From positions 1-41,733 of the forward strand of contig CANJKA010000020.1 in assembly GCA_947474675.1 (NCBI GenBank): a stretch of 41,733 bases of DNA, written 5' to 3'. This document shows positions 1 through 9,034 of the stretch, one piece after another. A program made the position numbers and the translations under genes. Each line of letters begins with the position of its first letter. Position 1 is the stretch's first letter. The notes beneath the pieces are model-generated. The model saw only the letters and a list, made by a program, of their open reading frames with translations, made no database searches and was not told the DNA's origin. Source of the DNA: Flavobacteriales bacterium. Lineage in GTDB: Bacteria > Bacteroidota > Bacteroidia > Flavobacteriales_D > Crocinitomicaceae.

Positions 1-1619
1 ATAAAATAATAAATCCCAGCCGCCAATAAACCACTCACAGGAATTGTAAGAACCCAAGCCCAAAGCAAACCAATTGTTACACCCCAACGAACAGCACTTA
101 GTCTTTTCGTGGCACCAACTCCGATAATTGCACCTGTAATTGTATGTGTTGTTGAAACTGGAATTCCTAAATTACTCACAACAAATAAAGTCAATGCACC
201 TGCTGTTTCAGCACAAACACCTTCTAAAGGAGTAACTTTAGTAATTTTAGAACCCATTGTTTTCACGATTTTCCAACCACCAAACAAAGTACCGATACCA
301 ATCATGAAATAACAACCAAAAGCAATCCAAAATGGCATTGTACTTGAATTCACTTTTGTTATAATTTTATACCCCTCCTTTAATTCACCGTTTTTAACAG
401 AAGAATCGAAAGCACCAGCAAAAGTATAATTCTCATTCAATTCATGATCAGCAAAAACTAACTCATTTGTTTTAGAATCATAAATATCATGACCTTTTGT
501 ATATAATAAAAGATTTTCTAATTTATGTATGCTGTCTTTTTTTGAATTTTCAATCAAAGAAATTTTATCTTTGTCCTTATCTTTTTTGTAAGTTAGATTT
601 TTAAATTGTTCTACATTATTATAAGAACTATTTAATTTACCATCTTCATAGATTATTTCCTGCGTATTCGCATCAACAATATTATCCTTTAACCTATAAA
701 CAGGTGTTTCTCCAATTAAAGCAAAAACAGGTTTATATTTGTTTTTCTTTCCTTCTTCATTGGTATGCTCAATTTGCATGACTTCTGAAATTGAAAAATA
801 TTCATTTACTTTAATGTTGTTTTTTGGATCACGAGCATAATTTCCATAAACCATTAAGGCTGCACAAATAATACCCATTACTTTTTGAGAATCTGCACCA
901 CCATGACCTAAAGAGAAAGCTGCAGAAGAAAGTAATTGTAATCGTTTATACATAGTTGATTCTTTCAAAGCAGTTTGCTTTTTACCATGAAAGATCATGT
1001 AATACAAATAAGCAATAATGAATATACCAAACATAATAAGTACTATATTCATCATTATTGGTTTCATATCCATATATTCAACCATGTAATCCATCACAAA
1101 ATAGATACCTATACTACATCCTAAAACAATAAAGAATTTTGTAAAAACTTTTCTACTCATTGTAATTAAAGCAATAATAAATGCAATTATTCCTCCAATA
1201 AAAGGAGCTAGAAAAATAAATGCAATGACCTTTAAAATTTCACTTCCTGCAATTACATCAAATCCCCCGTGAGCAACTGCTGCACCTGCAAACCCACCAA
1301 TTAATGTGTGAGAAGAAGAAGAAGGAATACCTAATTTCCACGTGAATAAATTCCAAATAGTCGCAGAAATAAGACCTGCTAGAATTACCCATAAATCGAT
1401 AGAACTATTGTCAACTGTTTTTGCAACAGTATTTCCAACACTCATATCGAAAACCCAGAAGGCAATTATATTAAAAGTTGCCGCCCAAATAACTGCTTGC
1501 AATGGTGTTAACACCTTTGTTGTTACAACAGTCGCTATTGAGTTAGCAGCATCGTGAAAACCATTAACTAAATCAAATAATAAAGCAATAATGATGACGA
1601 TTATTAATAAATTAAACAT
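1..1619 (-). CDS. pit: PiT-family inorganic phosphate transporter (3' end cut by window)
   Basis: Inner-membrane, low-affinity phosphate transporter driven by an ion gradient. It starts at the ATG at 1617-1619 and reads open to the window edge, so about 539 residues are visible and the C-terminus is missing. Both inverted PiT signature repeats are present: NGFHDAANSIATVVTT near residue 20, with PSSSSHTLIGGFAG near 110, and a second set near the end (GVCAETAGAL, then GIPVSTTHTITGAIIGVG). Several hydrophobic segments flank these. Between the halves, roughly 360-850 in DNA coordinates, is a charged non-membrane segment of about 130-150 residues. It lies 37 bp downstream of the DUF47 gene and is probably co-transcribed with it. 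The family call is secure; ion coupling (H+ or Na+) cannot be read from sequence. Confidence 0.93.
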   Translation of the reverse strand, partial: MFNLLIIVIIIALLFDLVNGFHDAANSIATVVTTKVLTPLQAVIWAATFNIIAFWVFDMSVGNTVAKTVDNSSIDLWVILAGLISATIWNLFTWKLGIPSSSSHTLIGGFAGAAVAHGGFDVIAGSEILKVIAFIFLAPFIGGIIAFIIALITMSRKVFTKFFIVLGCSIGIYFVMDYMVEYMDMKPIMMNIVLIMFGIFIIAYLYYMIFHGKKQTALKESTMYKRLQLLSSAAFSLGHGGADSQKVMGIICAALMVYGNYARDPKNNIKVNEYFSISEVMQIEHTNEEGKKNKYKPVFALIGETPVYRLKDNIVDANTQEIIYEDGKLNSSYNNVEQFKNLTYKKDKDKDKISLIENSKKDSIHKLENLLLYTKGHDIYDSKTNELVFADHELNENYTFAGAFDSSVKNGELKEGYKIITKVNSSTMPFWIAFGCYFMIGIGTLFGGWKIVKTMGSKITKVTPLEGVCAETAGALTLFVVSNLGIPVSTTHTITGAIIGVGATKRLSAVRWGVTIGLLWAWVLTIPVSGLLAAGIYYF

Positions 1620-1656
1620 ATTTAAATGTATTTATTTTAAAGATAAAAAATTCAGA

Positions 1657-2301
1657 TTAAGCGTATTTAACAATAATAGATTCCATAACATTCCCTGCAT
1701 CTTCACATTTATCTGTTACAATTTCCATTAATTTGTAAATTTCTCTTTTCTTAATTAATGTTTTAATATCATTTTCATGTTCAAATAAATTTTCAATACT
1801 CAAATCGAAAATATCATCTGCTTGATTTTCAATACTGTTAATTTTAATGATACAACCCATTATTTTTTGTGTGTTTTTCAAATCTCTCAATTCCAATACA
1901 GCACTGTTAACAGCTAAAACTGATTCTTTAATCGCATCAGCCATTTTTTGAATTGCTTGATCTGATGGATCAATTTTGTACATGTTTATTTTCTTCCCTG
2001 TAGAATAAATATAATCTGCAATATCATCTAAAGCAGTCGCTAAACTATGAATATCTTCTCTGTCAAAAGGAGTAATAAAATTTTGACCTAATTCAACAAA
2101 AATTTGATGCGTCAATTGATCATTTTGATGCTCTAAATCTTCCATTTCTTTAATAATAACAGCTCTTTTATTGAAATCAGATTCGTTTACACAGGATACT
2201 AATTTTGAAGCAATTAATTCTAAGTTCGAACTTGCGTTTTCGAATAAGGTAAAAAACACTCTGTCTTTAGGTAAAAAGAATTTTAAAATTTTAGAAGCCA
2301 T
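1657..2301 (-). CDS. DUF47/PhoU-like phosphate transport regulator
   Basis: A 214-residue, all-helical, cytoplasmic PhoU-like protein of the DUF47 family, which is routinely encoded beside PiT transporters and thought to regulate them. The frame is open back to 2370, but I choose the ATG at 2299-2301 (MASKILKFFLPKD). The upstream extension lies inside a promoter match at 2319-2326, and the family normally begins with this short basic motif followed by FF.LF. The sequence has the acidic helices and the E/D-rich metal-site pattern typical of PhoU relatives (ALDDIADYIYSTGKK; ENQADDIFD). It is the first gene of a two-gene unit with the PiT transporter and is divergent from pstS. Confidence 0.9.
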   Translation of the reverse strand: MASKILKFFLPKDRVFFTLFENASSNLELIASKLVSCVNESDFNKRAVIIKEMEDLEHQNDQLTHQIFVELGQNFITPFDREDIHSLATALDDIADYIYSTGKKINMYKIDPSDQAIQKMADAIKESVLAVNSAVLELRDLKNTQKIMGCIIKINSIENQADDIFDLSIENLFEHENDIKTLIKKREIYKLMEIVTDKCEDAGNVMESIIVKYA

Positions 2302-2318
2302 ATTATTACAATTTTCAA

Positions 2319-2326
2319 CAAAGATA
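2319..2326 (-). promoter_or_regulatory. Promoter -7 element for DUF47-pit
   Basis: TATCTTTG on the minus strand matches the Bacteroidota -7 consensus TAnnTTTG. It ends 17 bp before the chosen ATG at 2301, which gives a short leader. No convincing -33 TTG is visible at the usual spacing. Confidence 0.55.
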
Positions 2327-2634
2327 ATCTCAATTTGTATCTTTTTGAACATTCTATTAATTGTTAACATAATGTTAACTTTGAAGTAATTTATCTGCTA
2401 TTATTGCCTTTTTTATGAACATTAATGTTTTATGTTTTACTACATTATAGTAAATTGATTGGAAATCACTTAATTAAAAAACACATCTAAAATTATCTAA
2501 TAAATTGATATTTAAATAAGTAATGCTTAATTTATAAAATTTAACAATTAGAGGAGTGGCTATCAATCTCTGCTAATATTATTAAGTTAATTATCTATTA
2601 ATGTAAAATTAATATTAGCTAGAGTTTTCTAGCG

Positions 2635-2642
2635 TAAATTTG
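2635..2642 (+). promoter_or_regulatory. Promoter -7 element for pst operon
   Basis: TAAATTTG matches TAnnTTTG and ends 17 bp before the pstS ATG. With the minus-strand element at 2319-2326 it leaves about 300 bp of AT-rich sequence between two divergent phosphate-uptake promoters. I see no gene and no clear repeated operator there. Confidence 0.55.
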
Positions 2643-2659
2643 TAAAAAAACATTAAATT

Positions 2660-3508
2660 ATGAGAGTAAATTATTTAGTATATATCTTGATTTCTTTTCT
2701 AACGTTTGTAAGTTGTAAAGGGAGAATTAAGGAAGAAAAAGATGATAAAATAATTACAATTAAAGGAAGTGATACCGTTTTGCCATTAGCCCAAATGGAA
2801 GCCGAAAACTTAATGAAAAAAAACAAAGAAATTTCAATTTCTGTTATAGGAGGTGGTTCTGGTGTAGGAATTACAGCTCTACTTGAAGGTACTACAGAGA
2901 TAGCAATGGCTTCTAGAGATTTAAAAAAGAAGGAAAAATTAAAATTTAGAGAGGCAAATATGGATGTTGAAGAAACTTTAATTGCTTTTGATGCTGTGAC
3001 TATAATTGTTAATCCAGCTAACAAAGTTTCTAATTTAACAGAAAAACAAATTGAACAAATTTACACAGGGGAAATCAAAAACTGGAAAGATTTAGGAGGT
3101 GAAGATCTGGTAATTGTTCCATATTCAAGAGAATCTTCTTCTGGTACTTACGACTATTTTAAAGAAAAAATGATGGACGATAAAAATTATACTTCTGATG
3201 TGTTAAGTATGTCAGCAACAGGTGCTATTGTTCAATCTGTTAGCCAAACTAAAGGTGCTATTGGTTATATTGGCTTAGCATATATGACACCTTCAGTAAA
3301 AAAAATAGCTGTATCATTTGACGAAGGAAAAACTTTTGTTTTACCTACTGTTAAAACGGCGAAAGATAATACGTATTCAAAATCAAGACCTTTGTATTTG
3401 ATGTATGAAAAAGGGAATTCGAAAAAAGTCAATAAAGTAATTGAGTATTTTTTATCAGTTGAAGGTCAAAAAATTGTAGCTAATATTGGTTATGTACCAT
3501 TGAAATAA
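2660..3508 (+). CDS. pstS: Phosphate ABC transporter substrate-binding lipoprotein PstS
   Basis: A 282-residue phosphate-binding protein that delivers phosphate to PstCA. The N-terminus is a lipoprotein signal: a hydrophobic stretch and then FVSC, with the lipidated cysteine at about residue 19. The PBP-like_2 fold is recognisable from IKGSDTVLPLAQ near the start, GGGSGVGITALLEG, the segment NLTEKQIEQIYTGEIKNW, and the phosphate-binding loop RESSSGTYDYF. GAIGYIGLAY follows. It is the first gene of a five-gene pst operon behind a TAnnTTTG promoter. A segment of PstC downstream resembles residues of about 115-230 of this protein. The call is firm. Confidence 0.96.
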   Translation: MRVNYLVYILISFLTFVSCKGRIKEEKDDKIITIKGSDTVLPLAQMEAENLMKKNKEISISVIGGGSGVGITALLEGTTEIAMASRDLKKKEKLKFREANMDVEETLIAFDAVTIIVNPANKVSNLTEKQIEQIYTGEIKNWKDLGGEDLVIVPYSRESSSGTYDYFKEKMMDDKNYTSDVLSMSATGAIVQSVSQTKGAIGYIGLAYMTPSVKKIAVSFDEGKTFVLPTVKTAKDNTYSKSRPLYLMYEKGNSKKVNKVIEYFLSVEGQKIVANIGYVPLK

Positions 3509-3564
3509 ATTTTCTTAAAAGGATTTCAAAAATTGATTTCTTTTCAAATTATTAAACATAAGTT

Positions 3565-4773
3565 TTGAGAAAAAAATTTCAAAAATTTCAAGAAAAATTT
3601 ATTGAAGGATTACTGATGCTAAGCGGTACAATAACAAGTCTTACTGTCGTGCTAATTATCGTTTTTCTATTTAATGAAGGGTTAGGAGTTTTCAATAATA
3701 AACCTATAGATGAAGGTTATATTCTTGCGATTAATAAATCAAACTCTGTAAAAAAATTATCTGCACTACAAATAAAAAATATTTTTGACCAAAAAATAAA
3801 AAATTGGGATAAAGTTGGTGGACCAAATGAAAAAATAGTTCTTATTAATATTGATGATATTTCAGATTATTATACTGAAATACAATTGGGAAAGGATTTT
3901 GAAAATTTGCATTTTTGTATAAATGATTACATAAATAAACACAAAGGGGTAATCGCATTTTTTTCTGAATCCTCTCTTCCAAAAAAATTCTTAGGGAAAG
4001 TTATCAATATTGATAACATAAAACTTTCTGAATTTTTGTTAGATGAAGAATGGTTTCCTACTGCTACACCAGTTGCTCAATTTGGAGTTAAACCTTTAAT
4101 TTTGGGAACATTGTGGGTTAGTTTTGGAGCCGTTTTATTTGCTTTACCAATTGGATTATTTGCTGCTATCTTTTTAAGCGAAATTGCTCATAAAAGAGTT
4201 CGAAATATTTTAAAACCGTTGATTGAATTATTGGCTGGAATTCCATCTGTAGTTTATGGCTTTTTTGGATTAGTAATAATTGTTCCTCTTATACAACAAG
4301 TTTTTGATTTACCTGTTGGGGAAACCGGTCTCGCCGGAAGTATTATTCTGGGAATTATGGCACTTCCTACGATCATTACTATTTCTGAAGACGCTATGAG
4401 AAATACGCCGCGTGCTATGAAAGAAGCTAGTCTCGCGTTAGGTGCTTCCAAATGGCAAACAATTTATAAGGTAGTAATTCCATATTCTGCTTCAGGAATA
4501 ACGGCTGGAGCAATTCTTGGAATCGGACGTGCAATTGGTGAAACAATGGCTGTTTTAATGGTAACAGGTAACGCCGCAATTATTCCTCATACTTTATTAC
4601 AACCAGTAAGAACAATTCCTGCTACAATTGCAGCAGAATTAGGAGAAGCAGGTGCTGGAAGTGTTCATTATCAAGCATTATTTGCATTGGGTTGTATCTT
4701 ATTTATCATCACATTGGTAATTAATTTAACGGTTGGTTTTGTGACAAAAGGAAAAAATCAAAAGAAACATTAA
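3565..4773 (+). CDS. pstC: Phosphate ABC transporter permease PstC with PstS-like insert
   Basis: A 402-residue inner-membrane permease that pairs with PstA. It starts at TTG (3565-3567); no ATG exists before the first membrane segment. After the first helix (about residues 20-42) there is an insert of roughly 44-170 before the permease core. The insert reads like PstS: KLSALQIKNIFDQKIKNW and GG, then GVIAFF, matching NLTEKQIEQIYTGEIKNW, GG and GAIGYI in PstS. The PstS phosphate loop (R-ES-SGT) is not conserved here. The core has five further hydrophobic helices, and the EAA loop is clear ([19 protein letters not shown]). The usual length without such an insert is near 300 residues. It sits 56 bp after pstS and 6 bp before pstA. 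Confidence 0.95.
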   Translation: MRKKFQKFQEKFIEGLLMLSGTITSLTVVLIIVFLFNEGLGVFNNKPIDEGYILAINKSNSVKKLSALQIKNIFDQKIKNWDKVGGPNEKIVLINIDDISDYYTEIQLGKDFENLHFCINDYINKHKGVIAFFSESSLPKKFLGKVINIDNIKLSEFLLDEEWFPTATPVAQFGVKPLILGTLWVSFGAVLFALPIGLFAAIFLSEIAHKRVRNILKPLIELLAGIPSVVYGFFGLVIIVPLIQQVFDLPVGETGLAGSIILGIMALPTIITISEDAMRNTPRAMKEASLALGASKWQTIYKVVIPYSASGITAGAILGIGRAIGETMAVLMVTGNAAIIPHTLLQPVRTIPATIAAELGEAGAGSVHYQALFALGCILFIITLVINLTVGFVTKGKNQKKH

Positions 4774-4779
4774 TTAAGT

Positions 4780-5658
4780 ATGTATCAAGAAACAAAAATA
4801 TCGCGTCAAAAAAGAAGAAATCAACGGATTGCTTTTGGTATTTTTACTTTTTTCAGTTATTTCATCGTTGCTATTTTATTTTCAATTTTAGCGTTTCTAA
4901 TTGTTAAAGGTTTTGGAGCGATTAGTTGGGAATTTATTACCGAAATGCCGAAAGAAGGTATGACAAAAGGAGGAATTTTTCCTGCTATTGTAGGTACACT
5001 AATTTTAGTCATCGGCAGTATGATTTTTGCTTTTCCAATTGGTGTAATGGCAGGGATCTACATGACGGAATATGTTAAAGACGGTTGGATTAAAAGATTT
5101 ATCAAATTAATGACCAATAATTTAGCGGGAATTCCATCCATCGTTTTCGGTTTATTTGGTATGGCATTGTTTGTCAATAAATTAGAATTTGGAGATTCTA
5201 TTTTAGCAGGAGCTTTAACCCTTGGATTATTAGCTTTACCTGTAGTTATAAGAACTACCGAAGAAGCTTTGAAAGCTGTTGATAATACTTTTAGACAAGC
5301 TAGTTTAGGTTTAGGAGCTTCTAAATGGCAAACGACGCGTAAAGTTGTTTTACCAATTGCTTTCCCTAATATTATTACCGGCTTGATTTTATCTATTGGA
5401 AGAGTTTCGGGGGAAACAGCTCCCATTTTATTTACAGTTGCCGCTTATTTCTTACCAAAATTACCTACAGGAATTTTTGATCAAGTGATGGCACTTCCGT
5501 ATCATCTATATGTTATTTCTACTAGTGGAACAAACATTGAAGCTTCAAGAGAAATAGCTTATGGTACGGCTTTAATTCTTATTCTAATTGTATTAATTTG
5601 TAATATATTAGCAAACAGATTGCGTAAATATTTAAGTAAAAAAGTAAAAAAATACTAG
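4780..5658 (+). CDS. pstA: Phosphate ABC transporter permease PstA
   Basis: A 292-residue inner-membrane permease forming the translocation channel with PstC. It has a basic cytoplasmic N-terminus (SRQKRRNQR), one helix at about 20-45, a periplasmic segment, then five more helices. The coupling EAA loop is [19 protein letters not shown], nearly identical to that of PstC. Length is normal for PstA. It lies 6 bp after pstC and its stop is 1 bp before the pstB ATG, so translational coupling is likely. Confidence 0.95.
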   Translation: MYQETKISRQKRRNQRIAFGIFTFFSYFIVAILFSILAFLIVKGFGAISWEFITEMPKEGMTKGGIFPAIVGTLILVIGSMIFAFPIGVMAGIYMTEYVKDGWIKRFIKLMTNNLAGIPSIVFGLFGMALFVNKLEFGDSILAGALTLGLLALPVVIRTTEEALKAVDNTFRQASLGLGASKWQTTRKVVLPIAFPNIITGLILSIGRVSGETAPILFTVAAYFLPKLPTGIFDQVMALPYHLYVISTSGTNIEASREIAYGTALILILIVLICNILANRLRKYLSKKVKKY

Positions 5659-5659
5659 C

Positions 5660-6412
5660 ATGCAGAAAATTGAATCTAAAAATGTAAATTTTTACTACGG
5701 ACAAACTCAGGCTTTAAAAGACATTTCAATTTCTATTGAAAAAAACACAGTAACTGCTTTGATTGGACCTTCAGGTTGCGGAAAATCTACTTATTTACGT
5801 TTGTTCAACCGTATGAATGACTTAATTGAAAACACGCGTTTAGAAGGTCAAATTTTAATTGATGGGGTTGATATTTATGAAAAACGAATAAATGTTGATG
5901 ATCTAAGAAAGAATGTGGGATTGGTATTTCAAAAACCAAATCCGTTCCCAAAAACTATTTTTGAAAATGTGGCTTATGGATTAAGAGTAAATGGTATTTC
6001 GAACAAACAATTGATTGAAGAAAGAGTTTTCAATTCAATTCAACAGGTCTCTTTGTGGGATGAGGTAAAAGATAAATTGAAAAAATCTGCCTTTGAATTA
6101 TCTGGTGGTCAACAGCAACGTTTGTGCATAGCAAGAGCTCTGGCAATTCAACCTTCCATCATTTTAATGGATGAGCCAACATCTTCTTTAGATCCAATTT
6201 CAACTTCTAAAATTGAGGAATTAATTTATGAAATGAAAGATAAATATACAATCGTAATTGTTACTCATAATATGCAACAAGCTGGTCGTGTAAGTGATTC
6301 AACAGCATTTTTTTATTTGGGCGAATTAATTGAACACAATACAACAAAAACTATTTTCACAAATCCAGCCGAAAAAAGAACTCAAAATTATATTACTGGA
6401 CGATTTGGCTAA
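5660..6412 (+). CDS. pstB: Phosphate ABC transporter ATPase PstB
   Basis: A 250-residue ATP-binding subunit energising PstCA. Walker A is GPSGCGKST at residues 36-44, the Q-loop is in [11 protein letters not shown], the ABC signature LSGGQQQR is near 147-154, Walker B IILMDEP is near 167-173 followed by TSSLD, and the switch histidine is in VTHNMQQ. The early FNRMNDLI and late GELIEHNTT are typical of PstB rather than other ABC ATPases. All catalytic motifs are intact. It starts 1 bp after pstA. Confidence 0.97.
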   Translation: MQKIESKNVNFYYGQTQALKDISISIEKNTVTALIGPSGCGKSTYLRLFNRMNDLIENTRLEGQILIDGVDIYEKRINVDDLRKNVGLVFQKPNPFPKTIFENVAYGLRVNGISNKQLIEERVFNSIQQVSLWDEVKDKLKKSAFELSGGQQQRLCIARALAIQPSIILMDEPTSSLDPISTSKIEELIYEMKDKYTIVIVTHNMQQAGRVSDSTAFFYLGELIEHNTTKTIFTNPAEKRTQNYITGRFG

Positions 6413-6503
6413 ATAAAATTAAATTTCTTTTAGGGATATTGATAATGAAAGATTACCTTAGTTAAAAAGAATTGAGATTTTAAATTAAATTCATTAATAA
6501 AAA

Positions 6504-7187
6504 ATGGGTAAATCACATTTAGATATAGAGTTAAAACAATTGCACGATAAAACTGTTGAATTGTTCAAATTAGTGAACTCACAGCTAGAAAAAGGCTATG
6601 AATCTTTGACTAAAATTGATAAAAATTTAGCCTTAGAGATAATTGAAATTGAGAAAAGAGTCAATTCTTATGAAATTATGATTGACAGAGATTGCGAAAA
6701 CATTTTCGCTCTTTTTAATCCATTAGCAATTGATTTACGCTTTGTTTTAGCGGTTTTAAAAATAAATACCAACTTAGAGAGAACAGGTGATATAGCTGAA
6801 GGAATAGCTAAATTTGTAAAAAATGTTGACGCAAATTTTGATTTAGATTTATTAAAACAAACACGTGCGTTGGAAATGTTTACAGCTGCTAGAAACATGA
6901 TGGATCATGTATTAGATGCGTTTGTAAAAGAAGATGCAGATTTAGCTAGAATGATATTTACAGAAGATGAAATATTGAATGAAATTAATAAATCTGCGAA
7001 TGGTGTTTTTGCAGAATACATCAGAAATAATCCTGATAACATTGAACAAGCTCTTTATTTACTTTCGATTATCCGTAAGCTTGAAAGAGTAGGTGATCAA
7101 GCAAAAAACATGGCTGAAGAGATTGTGTTTTATATTGAAGCTAAAGTCTTAAAACATTACGAGAAGATTGATCCTTCAGTACTTTGA
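6504..7187 (+). CDS. phoU: Phosphate signalling regulator PhoU
   Basis: A 227-residue cytoplasmic protein made of two three-helix PhoU repeats. PhoU proteins restrain Pst transport and connect it to the phosphate-sensing kinase. The metal-site pattern E/D-x3-D appears in both halves: INTNLERTGDIAEGIA near residue 93 and IIRKLERVGDQAKNMAEEI near 190. It lies 91 bp downstream of pstB and ends the operon; a hairpin followed by a T-run comes 24 bp later. No two-component sensor or regulator gene is next to it in this window. Confidence 0.95.
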   Translation: MGKSHLDIELKQLHDKTVELFKLVNSQLEKGYESLTKIDKNLALEIIEIEKRVNSYEIMIDRDCENIFALFNPLAIDLRFVLAVLKINTNLERTGDIAEGIAKFVKNVDANFDLDLLKQTRALEMFTAARNMMDHVLDAFVKEDADLARMIFTEDEILNEINKSANGVFAEYIRNNPDNIEQALYLLSIIRKLERVGDQAKNMAEEIVFYIEAKVLKHYEKIDPSVL

Positions 7188-7211
7188 AATCAGAAAAAAG
7201 AAATGAATAAG

Positions 7212-7239
7212 CCCTTTGTAATATTGCAAGGGGTTTTTT
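7212..7239 (+). terminator. Rho-independent terminator of the pst operon
   Basis: A CCCTTTG / CAAGGGG hairpin (7 pairs including one T-G, loop about 8 nt) is followed directly by six T residues, 24 bp after the phoU stop. Confidence 0.75.
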
Positions 7240-7299
7240 ATTTTCACAAATTTCGTTACCTTTTTCAAAAACCGACATTATATAAAAAACAACTGTCGT

Positions 7300-8262
7300 A
7301 TGAAAATAAAATTCGTATTCTCCGTAATCACCATTTTAGCAATTAATCATTTTACAGCTCAAATTATTAACAAAGGTTTTAATTCCTCAAAACCAATTTC
7401 GTCTACTTCATCTTTTGAAATTCAAGCCCAAGAAAACTTGACTTCTATCCTGGTAGATGTAATTTATAATGCCATTCCAGATGGATATATTTTAACTTAT
7501 ACGACGACTTTTCTAGGAAAAAACATCAGTGATGTAGAACTGCGTGCAAATAAAAAATTGGATGATTTAATTATTTCAATTGAACCTTTAAACATAAAAC
7601 GAAAAGATGTCACAATTGATTTAATTTCGTTAGATCCTATTTTTGATTTCACTAAAAACGATTCGATGGTTCCTCAAAGTTATCGAATTACTCAAAACAT
7701 AAGTTTTAACATTAAAGACATTAATATGATAGGAAAACTATCGAAGAAATGCTTAGAATACAGTATATATGATCTTATCAATGCTCAAGCTTACATTATT
7801 CAAACAGATGCAATTCAAGATAGTTTAGACAAGAAATCAATTGAAATATTAAATCAAAAAAAGAAACTTTGTCAAGATGCTGGAATTAAATTTATTCATG
7901 GAAATGTTCAATTCAGTAATTACAAAGAAGTATATTATCCTTCAGAAAAATATTTGAAATCATTTGTAAATAATGCGACTTATTTTAATCATAATTCCGA
8001 ACAAAATTCATCCATCACTTTACAAAGAAAATTAGATGTCGATAACTATTATGATTTCAATTTGAAAAATGCTGATTTTGTTTTTAATTCTAATAACAAT
8101 CAACCTGTTATCCAATTCTACACTCAACTACAATATGGCTTTATAAAAACAGATACAGAAGAAGAAATGAGAGCAAAAATTATAAAAGAAGAAGAGAAAA
8201 AACCTGTCAAAGAATTTTACGTTATTGACAAAGATGGAAATTTAACGAAAATAGGTTTGTAA
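7300..8262 (+). CDS. Exported SIMPL (DUF541)-like protein
   Basis: A 320-residue protein with an N-terminal signal peptide (residues 1-20, ending near TAQ). The order of features fits a SIMPL-type domain: ANKKLDDLIISIEPLNIKRK as the helix that in SIMPL proteins carries the repeated small-residue pattern, an I.LDPIFDF strand, YRITQNISFNIKDINMIGKL as the central strand-helix unit, and IEILNQKKKLCQDAGIKF as the final helix. The C-terminus is charged and ends DKDGNLTKIGL. SIMPL proteins are periplasmic or surface proteins of unclear function. It stands alone: the pst terminator lies before it and the convergent lspA ends 10 bp after it. The fold assignment is from pattern only. Confidence 0.6.
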   Translation: MKIKFVFSVITILAINHFTAQIINKGFNSSKPISSTSSFEIQAQENLTSILVDVIYNAIPDGYILTYTTTFLGKNISDVELRANKKLDDLIISIEPLNIKRKDVTIDLISLDPIFDFTKNDSMVPQSYRITQNISFNIKDINMIGKLSKKCLEYSIYDLINAQAYIIQTDAIQDSLDKKSIEILNQKKKLCQDAGIKFIHGNVQFSNYKEVYYPSEKYLKSFVNNATYFNHNSEQNSSITLQRKLDVDNYYDFNLKNADFVFNSNNNQPVIQFYTQLQYGFIKTDTEEEMRAKIIKEEEKKPVKEFYVIDKDGNLTKIGL

Positions 8263-8272
8263 AAACGTGAAA

Positions 8273-9034
8273 TTATTTCGCCTCTTTTTCAATAGAGTTC
8301 TCAGATTGATCTTCTTCAACAATTGTATCATTACTATTTTCAGAAGTGTCGCTGTATTGCAACGTCTCTACTTTTGGAAAATAATGTTTTTGACGAATAA
8401 AAATCAAGATAATGCCTGATGATATTGAGAAATCTGCTACATTCCAAATGGCAGGAAAAACTTCCCATCCACCTATAATTGGGATCCAAGTTGGCCAAGT
8501 TGCTTGAAATTTGAACATATCTACCACATTCGCCAATAAAAATCCAGTGTGACGAGTTTCATAAACACCAAACATTCCACACTTTGTTTTAATACCAGAA
8601 CCCTCTAAAAAATTAAACGATAAACAAGGATCGTATGGGAAAATAAAGTCATAAAACATGGAATCGATTAAGTTGCCTGTAGCACCCGCTAAGATTAAAC
8701 CAATGGCAATTAAAAATTCTCTTTTAGCACCTTTTTTAGCTTGTGAAAACCAATAATAAGCAATTCCAGAAATTGCAATAATTCTAAATATACTTAAAGC
8801 CAATTTATGCCACATTTTAGAACCAAACGTTGTCCCGAAGGCCATTCCTGGATTTTCGATGTAATCCAATACCAGCCAAGAACCGATAAGAGGTTTTTCT
8901 TGTCCAGGTAAAAAGTTCGTTTTTATGTAAACTTTTAAAAATTGGTCTAAAAATAAAATGAGGGCAACGATGGCCCCCACAATAAGTATATTTTTTTTCA
9001 CGAAATTATCTTTTTTGAATGTTCTTAGCTTCAA
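8273..9034 (-). CDS. lspA: Lipoprotein signal peptidase (signal peptidase II)
   Basis: An inner-membrane aspartyl protease that cuts signal peptides from lipid-modified prolipoproteins. The conserved LspA boxes are all present: LDQFLKVYIKTNF, ENPGMAFG, GATGNLIDS with the first catalytic Asp, and WNVADFSISSG with the second. At up to 253 residues it is longer than enterobacterial LspA (about 165). The extra length is a loop between the two Asp boxes and an acidic C-terminal tail. The ATG at 9034 overlaps the upstream dksA-like gene by 29 bp. A GTG at 9001, four bases after that gene's stop, would give VKKNILIVG and is an equally credible start. The window encodes several lipoproteins (PstS and others) as likely substrates. 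Confidence 0.93.
   Translation of the reverse strand: MKLRTFKKDNFVKKNILIVGAIVALILFLDQFLKVYIKTNFLPGQEKPLIGSWLVLDYIENPGMAFGTTFGSKMWHKLALSIFRIIAISGIAYYWFSQAKKGAKREFLIAIGLILAGATGNLIDSMFYDFIFPYDPCLSFNFLEGSGIKTKCGMFGVYETRHTGFLLANVVDMFKFQATWPTWIPIIGGWEVFPAIWNVADFSISSGIILIFIRQKHYFPKVETLQYSDTSENSNDTIVEEDQSENSIEKEAK

Noticed and set aside
2171..2389. Plus-strand frame overlapping the DUF47 gene start
   Set aside because: It lies opposite the coding region and promoter of the DUF47 gene; it shows no promoter or homology.
2302..2659. Riboswitch or Pho-box-like operator between the divergent phosphate operons
   Set aside because: I looked for paired direct repeats and a structured leader but found only AT-rich sequence; the leaders from both promoters are short.
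2671..3024. 117-residue minus-strand frame within pstS
   Set aside because: Antisense to a clearly conserved protein; composition is that of a mirrored frame.
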